Of a stretch of 7,886 bases of DNA, positions 1 through 5,754 are shown piece by piece. The stretch spans positions 589-8,474 of the forward strand of contig DDKP01000017.1 of the NCBI GenBank assembly GCA_002339745.1. The letters run 5' to 3'. The notes under the pieces were generated by a model that worked only from the letters and a program-made list of their open reading frames with translations, made no database searches and had not been told where the DNA came from. The stretch's first letter is position 1. Each line of letters starts with the position of its first letter. The position numbers and the translations under genes are program-made. The stretch is from Firmicutes bacterium UBA2595. GTDB lineage: Bacteria; Bacillota; Thermincolia; Thermincolales; UBA2595.

Positions 1-813
1 CCATTCTCTGGCCAGAAAGATAACCGATTCCCTCGTTATCCCCCCCAGGATGCTTCCTTCGAGAGGGGGAGTGATTAGCCTGTTGTCTATTTTAAAGAAA
101 ATATTCATTGTTCCAACTTCTTCAATATATTGTCTGTGTACTCCGTCAAGCCAGAGAACCTGCGTGTAGCCATGGGCTTTGGCCTCTTCCGCTGCCAGGA
201 TACTGGCAGCATAGTTTCCCGGTGTCTTGGCTGTCCCGATGCCGCCTTTAACAGCCCTGACATACTTGGTTTCAACCCATATTTTAACAGGTTTGAAGCC
301 CTCCGGATAATAAGCTCCAACCGGGGACAGGATGATAAATAACCTGTATGTATGAGAAGGTCGCACACCTATATATGAGTCCATGGCAATAATAAATGGC
401 CTGATATACAGCGATGTACCTTCACTGGACGGAACCCATTCATTTTCTATGCGCAACAGCTTTTTCAATGCCCCTAGAACAAACTCGACGTCAATTGCCG
501 GAATACATAAACGTTCCGCTGAACGGTTCATCCTTGTCAGGTAGGATCTGGGCCGGAATATTTTTATCTTATTGTCAACTGTCCGGTAAGCTTTAATACC
601 TTCAAAGATAGCTTGTCCGTAATGCAGGACCATATTTGAGGGGTCAATCATGAAAGAACCGTAAGGTTCAATCCTGGGACTGTGCCATCCCCTACCTGTT
701 TCATAATCCATTACAAACATGTGGTCCGTAAAGATTGTACCAAAACCCAGTTTACCGTTTTGGGGTTTCTCTTTCGGATTCTTTGTTAAATTAATACTTA
801 ACTCAGAACTCAT
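1..813 (-). CDS. ilvE: Branched-chain amino acid aminotransferase, type II (3' end cut by window edge)
   Basis: This PLP-dependent class IV transaminase interconverts Leu, Ile or Val and their 2-oxo acids with 2-oxoglutarate/glutamate in the cytoplasm, the last step of branched-chain amino acid synthesis. Reading back from ATG at 813 gives 271 uninterrupted codons to the left edge; about 85 residues should be missing, since type II enzymes are near 355 aa. Family motifs seen are HYGQAIFEGIKAYR (64-77), FRPRSYLTRMNRSAERLCIP (86-105), RPFIIAMDSYIG, GTAKTPGNYAAS with the presumed PLP lysine K196, and EEVGTMNIF with E232 expected near the PLP pyridine nitrogen. The pattern resembles mitochondrial-type BCATs more than E. 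coli IlvE. A 7-G run near the end (40-46) keeps frame and reads LGGITRES, where relatives usually have LPGxTRxS. The SD GGGGGA lies 6 nt before ATG. A terminator separates it from trpB2 upstream, so it is probably transcribed separately. I am sure of the family; substrate preference is inferred. Confidence 0.95.
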   Translation of the reverse strand, partial: MSSELSINLTKNPKEKPQNGKLGFGTIFTDHMFVMDYETGRGWHSPRIEPYGSFMIDPSNMVLHYGQAIFEGIKAYRTVDNKIKIFRPRSYLTRMNRSAERLCIPAIDVEFVLGALKKLLRIENEWVPSSEGTSLYIRPFIIAMDSYIGVRPSHTYRLFIILSPVGAYYPEGFKPVKIWVETKYVRAVKGGIGTAKTPGNYAASILAAEEAKAHGYTQVLWLDGVHRQYIEEVGTMNIFFKIDNRLITPPLEGSILGGITRESVIFLAREW

Positions 814-825
814 GTATCTTCCCCC

Positions 826-891
826 TTATATACAAATGCTGATACATATAAAAATAAAGTTCGCGGCGAGAATTCCAATGGCCGCAAACAT
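826..891 (-). other. Possible Ile-rich leader reading frame upstream of ilvE
   Basis: A 21-codon frame starts at ATG 891 and ends at TAA 828-826. Its stop directly abuts the ilvE Shine-Dalgarno run (TAAGGGGGA), 12 nt before the ilvE ATG. Seven of its 21 codons are Ile, five of them in the alternating C-terminal stretch IFICISICI. Only a weak AGGT lies about 8 nt before the ATG. Ile-rich leader peptides are known to control some ilv operons by attenuation, so this could couple ilvE expression to Ile supply. No terminator/antiterminator hairpin pair is evident, and AT-rich DNA read in this direction yields Ile codons by chance. It may instead be a remnant of the longer frame 969-826, or not translated at all. 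Confidence 0.2.
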
Positions 892-949
892 GTGGTCGAC
901 CTAAAAAATTATTCCTGCTCCGGATCCTAAATAAAACGTGGCTACATAT

Positions 950-980
950 ATTGTAACAGCTACATACATGGTTAAGTCAA
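950..980 (-). promoter_or_regulatory. Candidate sigma-A promoter for ilvE
   Basis: On the minus strand TTGACT (980-975) and TACAAT (955-950) each match five of six consensus bases. They are separated by 19 nt, longer than the usual 17. Transcription would begin near 943, leaving a leader of about 130 nt before ilvE. The position, downstream of the trpB2 terminator and upstream of ilvE, fits. Two copies of GCTACATA on the plus strand (941-948 and 959-966, 18 bp apart) flank the -10 element and could be a regulator site. Confidence 0.35.
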
Positions 981-1005
981 GACAAATATTAAAAAAAATG
1001 TCATT

Positions 1006-1034
1006 TTCAATAAACAAAGAAGGCTAAAGCCTTC
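1006..1034 (-). terminator. Rho-independent terminator after trpB2
   Basis: The minus strand reads GAAGGC-TTTA-GCCTTC (1034-1019) followed at once by the T-rich TTTGTTTATT. A 6-bp perfect stem with a tetraloop and an interrupted U tract lies 12 bases past the trpB2 stop codon. The stem is short, so termination may be partial. It separates trpB2 from ilvE. Confidence 0.6.
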
Positions 1035-1046
1035 CTCGTCAGAGTA

Positions 1047-2405
1047 TTATTCAGTGACAGGCAGTTTTTGCAAAGACTCTTCAATCATTGAATCAGGATA
1101 TTCATAATCTTCCAGTTGACCGTTAATGTATGCGTCATATGACGGAAGGTCCAGGTACCCGTTACCGCTGAGGCAGAACAAAATGGTCTTTGATTCTCCG
1201 GCTTCCCTGCACTTAATAGCCTCGTCAACAGCCGCCCGGATGGCATGGGAAGATTCAGGAGCAGGCAGGATACCTTCACTCTTAGCAAACATTACAGCTG
1301 CTTCGAAACAGCCTTTCTGAGTTTTTGCCTGGGCTTCAATCACTCCGTCATGATAAAGCTGGCTGACCAGCGGGGAATCGCCATGGTAACGGAGACCGCC
1401 GGCATGAATCCCCGGAGGCATAAAGTCATGGCCCAAGGTGTACATATTTAGTATAGGTACTATACCAGCCGTATCACCAAAGTCATAGGCAAATTTCCCC
1501 TTTGTAAGTGTTGGGCAGGCAGATGGTTCTACTGCAATCGCCCTTACCTTCGTACCTTTTGTCAGCTTATCGTAGACAAACGGGAACGCTATTCCGGCAA
1601 AATTGCTTCCGCCTCCGCAACAGCCTATAACCACATCGGGGTAATCTCCCACCTTCTCCAATTGAGCCTTGGCTTCAAGTCCAATCACCGACTGGTGAAT
1701 TGCAACATGGTTAAGGACGCTGCCCAATGAGTAGTTTGTATCTCCTCTTTTAGCTGCATCCTCAACGGCTTCACTAATGGCAATTCCAAGGCTGCCCAGC
1801 GAATCAGGGTCCCGGGCCAAAATACCGCGTCCTGCTTCGGTTTTATCGCTTGGACTGGGTATGACTTCAGCGCCATAAGTCTGCATAAAAATACGCCGGT
1901 ATGGTTTCTGGTGGTAACTGACCTTAACCATGTAAACAGTACACTCCATGCCAAAGAAACTGCAGGCAAGGCTAAGGGCGCTTCCCCACTGGCCCGCTCC
2001 GGTCTCGGTGGAAAGACGCTTGATACCAGCCTGTTTGTTGTAATACGCCTGTGGAATAGCGGTATTTGGCTTATGGCTGCCGGCAGGACTCACCCCTTCG
2101 TACTTATAATAAATCTTGGCAGGAGTGTCCAGTATTTTTTCCAGCCTGTAGGCCCTGTACAGCGGGGACGGACGCCACAGCTTATATATTTGCTGAACCT
2201 CTTCGGGGATTTCAATCCACCGTTCGGTAGACATCTCCTGTTTAATTAATTCCATCGGGAAAATAGCGCCTAGGTCTCCAGGACCGACCGGCTGTTTGGT
2301 CACTGGGTGTAATGGCGGTTTGGGCAGGTTCTTCATGTCGGCCATTACATTGTACCAGGATGTTGGCATCTCCTTTTCCGAAAGCAGGATCTTGGTCTCA
2401 CTCAT
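1047..2405 (-). CDS. trpB: Tryptophan synthase beta subunit-like protein, TrpB2 type
   Basis: This is a PLP enzyme of fold type II (COG1350, TrpB2), expected to make L-tryptophan from indole and serine (or a serine derivative) without needing a TrpA partner. The 452 residues exceed the roughly 400 of canonical TrpB1 through an N-terminal extension. Visible motifs are WRPSPLYRAYRLE (77-89, GRPTPL in TrpB1), the PLP lysine K112 in SPAGSHKPNTA, ETGAGQWG (134-141, with Trp where TrpB1 has His), the phosphate-binding loop GGGSN (264-268), PESSHA (383-388) and SGNGYLDL (413-420). These variants are the TrpB2 signature. The ATG at 2405 follows AGAGGAG at about 12 nt, a somewhat long spacing. No trpA or other trp gene is nearby, so indole salvage or a side reaction is plausible. 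It could be read from its own promoter (2468-2496) or by read-through from the activase genes, since no terminator lies between. Confidence 0.94.
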   Translation of the reverse strand: MSETKILLSEKEMPTSWYNVMADMKNLPKPPLHPVTKQPVGPGDLGAIFPMELIKQEMSTERWIEIPEEVQQIYKLWRPSPLYRAYRLEKILDTPAKIYYKYEGVSPAGSHKPNTAIPQAYYNKQAGIKRLSTETGAGQWGSALSLACSFFGMECTVYMVKVSYHQKPYRRIFMQTYGAEVIPSPSDKTEAGRGILARDPDSLGSLGIAISEAVEDAAKRGDTNYSLGSVLNHVAIHQSVIGLEAKAQLEKVGDYPDVVIGCCGGGSNFAGIAFPFVYDKLTKGTKVRAIAVEPSACPTLTKGKFAYDFGDTAGIVPILNMYTLGHDFMPPGIHAGGLRYHGDSPLVSQLYHDGVIEAQAKTQKGCFEAAVMFAKSEGILPAPESSHAIRAAVDEAIKCREAGESKTILFCLSGNGYLDLPSYDAYINGQLEDYEYPDSMIEESLQKLPVTE

Positions 2406-2467
2406 CTCTTCTAATCTCTCCTCTCTTAAAAATTAAGAAATACCGCCGAATGCACACGGTTATAATT

Positions 2468-2496
2468 ATTTTAATCGATTAACCCATATTATGCAA
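2468..2496 (-). promoter_or_regulatory. Candidate trpB2 promoter with overlapping palindromic operator
   Basis: On the minus strand TTGCAT (2496-2491) lies 17 nt from TAAAAT (2473-2468). The -10 is good (5/6) but the -35 is weak (3/6). A perfect 12-bp palindrome, TTAATCGATTAA at 2471-2482, covers the 3' part of the spacer and half of the -10 box, where a dimeric repressor would block polymerase. The -35 overlaps the stop codon of the activase gene. No regulator gene is in the window, and the site is AT-rich enough that chance cannot be excluded. Confidence 0.35.
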
Positions 2497-3484
2497 GGTT
2501 TTCTATTCTATTTCTCTTAACACCGGTTATTTCCGCGTTACTCCACTTTCCGCATTTGTCGTTCCACCTGGCCAATATCCTACCGTGACCTGATATCTCA
2601 ATGACCTCGCACAGGTTCGGGCAGTCTCCGCATTCGAAACTTGCTGCCCGGAATTTTTCTTCAGCGACCTCGAACCCCTTAAATTTGGTCCTCCCGGTCT
2701 TGTTGGCGGTCTCTCTGGCCAACATAGCGGCCCCAACGGCCCCCATTACGTTAAAGTGCGGCGGAACAGTTATTTCCAGACCCAGGGCTTTTTCAAAAGC
2801 CCGTTTAATCCCCACGTTAGCGGCTACGCCCCCCTGGAAAGCCACCGGCGCCAAGATTTCCTTTCCTTTACCGACATTATTAAGATAATTGCGGACAAGC
2901 GCTTCACATAACCCGGCCAGTATATCAGCAAGATTGTGGCCCATTTGCTGTTTGTGAATCATGTCCGATTCAGCGAAAACAGAGCACCGGCCGGCAATCC
3001 TGACAGGGCTTTTAGACTTTAAGGCAATTGACCCAAAATCCTCTATCGGTATTCCCAGCCTGGCGGCCTGCTGGTCCAAAAAGGAACCTGTTCCGGCGGC
3101 ACAGACCGTATTCATGGCAAAATCAGCGACCACACCGTTTCGCAGGATGATTATTTTTGAGTCCTGGCCTCCTATTTCAAAGACAGTCTGAACCCCCGGC
3201 ACCAGCTTGGATGCGGCCACCGCATGGGTCGTTATCTCGTTTTTCACCGAATCTGCCCCGACAATAATCCCGGAAAGGTGCCTGCCGCTTCCGGTTGTCC
3301 CGATCCCTCCTATCTCAATTCCGGAGGGAATCCTATCCCTGATGTATTCCAGTCCTCTCTGGACAGCCGCGATGGGCTGGCCTTGAGTCCTGATATACAA
3401 GGTTTCAATAACATTTTCGTTTTCGTCGATGAGGACAATATTTGTACTGACTGACCCTACGTCCACTCCTAAATATCCGCGCAT
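2489..3484 (-). CDS. CoA-dehydratase-type activase (BadF/HgdC family ATPase with [4Fe-4S] cluster)
   Basis: This is an ASKHA-fold ATPase of COG1924. Relatives such as HgdC hydrolyse ATP to push one low-potential electron into a 2-hydroxyacyl-CoA dehydratase, benzoyl-CoA reductase or double-cubane protein. Nucleotide-binding motifs are DVGSVSTN (8-15), GTTGSGR (62-68), FEIGGQDSK (102-110) and FQGGVAAN (216-223). C128 in NTVCAAGTGSF and C167 in GRCSVFAESDMIH match the two cysteines that bridge the dimer [4Fe-4S] cluster in Acidaminococcus HgdC. At 331 aa it is about 70 longer than HgdC; the extension carries ECGDCPNLCEV (C285, C288, C292) plus C311, as in long fused activases. The ATG at 3484 follows AAAGGAG at 7 nt and overlaps the upstream gene by 16 bases, so translation is probably coupled. 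The electron acceptor is unknown because no dehydratase is present here. Confidence 0.93.
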   Translation of the reverse strand: MRGYLGVDVGSVSTNIVLIDENENVIETLYIRTQGQPIAAVQRGLEYIRDRIPSGIEIGGIGTTGSGRHLSGIIVGADSVKNEITTHAVAASKLVPGVQTVFEIGGQDSKIIILRNGVVADFAMNTVCAAGTGSFLDQQAARLGIPIEDFGSIALKSKSPVRIAGRCSVFAESDMIHKQQMGHNLADILAGLCEALVRNYLNNVGKGKEILAPVAFQGGVAANVGIKRAFEKALGLEITVPPHFNVMGAVGAAMLARETANKTGRTKFKGFEVAEEKFRAASFECGDCPNLCEVIEISGHGRILARWNDKCGKWSNAEITGVKRNRIENLA

Positions 3485-4596
3485 TGTTCGACTCCTTTCC
3501 TTCCTGCGCCGTCGGCAGCAGCTTCTTTCTTCCTCTGCAGGAGGTCAACAAAAGCCTCCAGGCGGGTAATCACCCCGGCATCACCTGAATGCTCATCCAA
3601 AATCAGGTAGAATGTGGGCAGGCCGTAGTCCCTGCTGACAACCGGCAATATGCTTTCGGCAACTATTTCCGGCATACAGGTAAACGGTTGCACTTGAATC
3701 ACACCATCATATTTTTCCCTGGCAAACATAACAGCGCTGCCTATGGTTTCCTGTCCGTGCCCGCCCACGAAATGATTAATGTAGGGTGGAGCCAGTTCCC
3801 GGGCAGCCTTGCTGCCTTTCATCCTCAACAGCCCCATAAACAGGTGATCATTTATCCATTCACTGAGGTAAATTGACCTTTCTACCTCAACCCCGAGCTC
3901 CCCGAGGCGTTTCTCAATCTCCTGGTTGGCAAACGGTTCCAGCATCACATAGATTTCACCGACTATACCTATTCTGACAGGTACACGGGTATTGTCCACC
4001 GGAATCCGGATGAGGGAGCACCTCGCTTTTTTTACCGCGTCGTCCAGCTGTTTTTTGTCTTCCGCGACATCTATCCATCCAATGGCTTTCTTCAGGATTT
4101 CATCCGCCCTTCCGGGTTCAATCTCCCGTGGCCTTATCCTGTGGACAAGACGCTCTATTTCGTCGACCGCCCTGGCTTTGAACCAGGCAAACCTTATTGC
4201 CCTTATAATGTCCAGCCATGAACGTTCTCCGGTTACTTCTCTGATCTTAACAATCAGCTCTGAAATGTGCTTCTGAGGAGGCTCAAGGATGATCATGTTC
4301 ATGTTATAGCCCAGGTCTTGCAATATCTCCCGCTGTACCTGGGCATAATAACCGAACCTGCAGGGGCCCACCCCTCCTGCCATCAGGATGGTGTCAGCCC
4401 CTTGTTCATATGCCTCGATGAAGTTGCCCATATTGATTTTTAAAGGCAAGCAGGCAAACTCCGGAGAATGCTGGGTTCCCAGAGTCATCGTCCGCTTGCT
4501 GGACATAGGCGGAACTACTACATCGATGTCCAGATACCGCAGCAGGGCCTTCAGGCAGACATACATATACCCCATATGAGGGAATGTTACCTTCAC
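3469..4596 (-). CDS. HgdB-like acyl-CoA dehydratase activase-related protein (COG3581 type)
   Basis: This 375-aa protein belongs to a family related to the 2-hydroxyacyl-CoA dehydratase/DUF2229 group and found beside, or fused to, BadF-type activases. Its reaction is unknown; it may carry an Fe-S cluster reduced by the activase. Conserved-looking cysteines sit in EFACLPLK (C49), GGVGPCRFGYY (C79) and PFTCMPEI (C307), and the C-terminus has LDEHSGDAGVITRLEAF (333-349), matching the end of the upstream gene product. I place the start at GTG 4596: AGGAGG (4605-4610) sits 8 nt before it, the protein then opens VKVTFPHMGY as relatives do, and the start overlaps the upstream stop as GTGA. An in-frame GTG at 4614 has no ribosome site. 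It overlaps the activase gene downstream by 16 bases. No signal peptide or membrane segment is seen. Confidence 0.88.
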   Translation of the reverse strand: MKVTFPHMGYMYVCLKALLRYLDIDVVVPPMSSKRTMTLGTQHSPEFACLPLKINMGNFIEAYEQGADTILMAGGVGPCRFGYYAQVQREILQDLGYNMNMIILEPPQKHISELIVKIREVTGERSWLDIIRAIRFAWFKARAVDEIERLVHRIRPREIEPGRADEILKKAIGWIDVAEDKKQLDDAVKKARCSLIRIPVDNTRVPVRIGIVGEIYVMLEPFANQEIEKRLGELGVEVERSIYLSEWINDHLFMGLLRMKGSKAARELAPPYINHFVGGHGQETIGSAVMFAREKYDGVIQVQPFTCMPEIVAESILPVVSRDYGLPTFYLILDEHSGDAGVITRLEAFVDLLQRKKEAAADGAGRKGVEQCADI

Positions 4597-5579
4597 TGGG
4601 CAGCCCTCCTCCACCGAATCATATCAATAAACGCCTCCAGCCGGGTCACAATCCCCGCTTCACCGGTGTGTTCGTCAATAGTCAGGTTAAGCAGGGGAGC
4701 GCTTCCCCTCCTCCGCATATGCCTTTCAATTATTTCCCCTGTAAAAGAATCCGGCCCACACCCAAATGAGGCTACATGAATAATGCCGTCTATACCGTCG
4801 GATCTCATAAAGTGAAAAGCGGAACCGATCATCCGTTTTCCCAGGCTCCAGAAGAGCCTTTTGGGAAGTTCGTTTGACCTGTCCTCGATGATACTGCCGC
4901 TGAGATTGTCAGCAGTCACTACCCGTACACCCATGTCCCTTAATTTTCCGATAAGATTCATACTGATATATGAGTCAAAAATATTATACCCGTGTCCGAT
5001 CAGGGCCAGGGTCATCTCTCCATGTTGGTGTGGAGAACAGTTTTGAGCCACTAACCCTTTATTCATCTTTTCTATAGATTCGTGGGGCAGAAAACCCACC
5101 CGGTTGAGCCGTTCAAACCTCTCCTGTTCTTCTAGCCCGTATTTAAATGCCTTTCTAATGGAGAAAGGATTGCCTGTGAAAATTTTCCCAGCTTCACCAA
5201 AAGCCTTGTAGAGGTTTTTCTCCTTTCGGCACATATTCACTGTGACGTCAATCACGGGTGGAAGGTGCGGAATATTATGACGTACCATATCAGGCAAACC
5301 CAAAAACTTAGGACAAATATAGGCTTTGCGTTCAACGCTGACTATACGGGGAATGAACAGGCAATCTACCCTGTCTTTCAGGTCAAGGACATGCCCGAAA
5401 AACAGTTTCACCGGCAGGCATGCCTCATCGACCGCCTGTTTAACTCCTTTATCCAATATATCCTTTGTAGTCCTGGAAGAAACAATAACTTCAGCCCCTA
5501 ATGCCGTAAAGAATCCCTTCCACATTGGGTAATAATAGTAATAGAGCAGGGCTCTCGGTATTCCCACTTTAAGCCGCAT
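4593..5579 (-). CDS. DUF2229-family acyl-CoA dehydratase activase-related protein (COG3580 type)
   Basis: This is the first gene of the three-gene activase cluster; the 328-aa product is a soluble HgdB-like protein of unknown reaction. It opens with the family signature KVGIPRALLYYYYYPMWKGF (4-23). Cysteines that look cluster-binding lie in DEACLPVK (C54), AYICPKFLGLPDM (C89) and SFGCGPDSF (C274). The C-terminus IDEHTGEAGIVTRLEAFIDM (301-320) repeats the end of its downstream neighbour, so the two are paralogous in part. The start at ATG 5579 follows GGGAGG about 10 nt upstream. Its TGA stop overlaps the next gene's GTG by 4 bases. These domains normally occur fused to activases in very long proteins; here they are separate genes. 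Partnership with the activase is inferred from coupling and family co-occurrence. Confidence 0.88.
   Translation of the reverse strand: MRLKVGIPRALLYYYYYPMWKGFFTALGAEVIVSSRTTKDILDKGVKQAVDEACLPVKLFFGHVLDLKDRVDCLFIPRIVSVERKAYICPKFLGLPDMVRHNIPHLPPVIDVTVNMCRKEKNLYKAFGEAGKIFTGNPFSIRKAFKYGLEEQERFERLNRVGFLPHESIEKMNKGLVAQNCSPHQHGEMTLALIGHGYNIFDSYISMNLIGKLRDMGVRVVTADNLSGSIIEDRSNELPKRLFWSLGKRMIGSAFHFMRSDGIDGIIHVASFGCGPDSFTGEIIERHMRRRGSAPLLNLTIDEHTGEAGIVTRLEAFIDMIRWRRAAQ
4605..4610 (-). promoter_or_regulatory. Perfect ribosome binding site that fixes the COG3581-type gene start
   Basis: AGGAGG on the minus strand lies inside the end of the upstream coding sequence, 8 nt before GTG 4596. It decides for GTG 4596 over the upstream in-frame GTG at 4614 and implies translational coupling of the two genes. 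Confidence 0.8.
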
Positions 5580-5690
5580 TTTTTGTTTATACCTCCCTTA
5601 TACCGTCTTTTAGTAAAAAATCCCAGCCCTTATTATTAACTGAGGCACGTGAGTTTATACACATTTTCATAAACCCTTCTGTGTGCAAAA

Positions 5691-5712
5691 GAGGGCAGTA
5701 CTAACCGCCCTC
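5691..5712 (-). terminator. Hairpin terminator after spoVAF, possibly bidirectional
   Basis: A 6-bp GC-rich stem (GAGGGC / GCCCTC, loop of 10) lies 42 bases past the spoVAF stop. On the minus strand it is followed by TTTTG. On the plus strand it is followed by ATC and then eight T, so the plus-strand version looks stronger even though no plus-strand gene is seen. It most likely ends the spoVA transcript and insulates the activase cluster. Confidence 0.6.
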
Positions 5713-5754
5713 ATCTTTTTTTTATTCCCTGAAGCCGTGCTTCCTTTAGATAGG

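Noticed and set aside
40..46. Possible frameshift in ilvE at a run of seven C (G on the coding strand)
   Set aside because: Counting the run exactly keeps the frame: it reads LGGITRESVIFLAREW to the window edge, in line with the family. It differs from the usual LPG only by substitution.
814..950. T-box or other known riboswitch in the ilvE leader
   Set aside because: I found no T-box consensus (AGGGTGGAACCGCG-like) and no leader terminator; only a weak bulged stem between the GCGGC and GCCGC near 861-885.
5653..5674. Inverted repeat GTTTAT-N10-ATAAAC upstream of the activase cluster, with a TATAAA inside it on the minus strand
   Set aside because: The arms are only six AT-rich base pairs, and no -35 hexamer lies at a proper distance from the TATAAA. 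I could not support a promoter or operator in 5580-5690, though the cluster presumably has one there.
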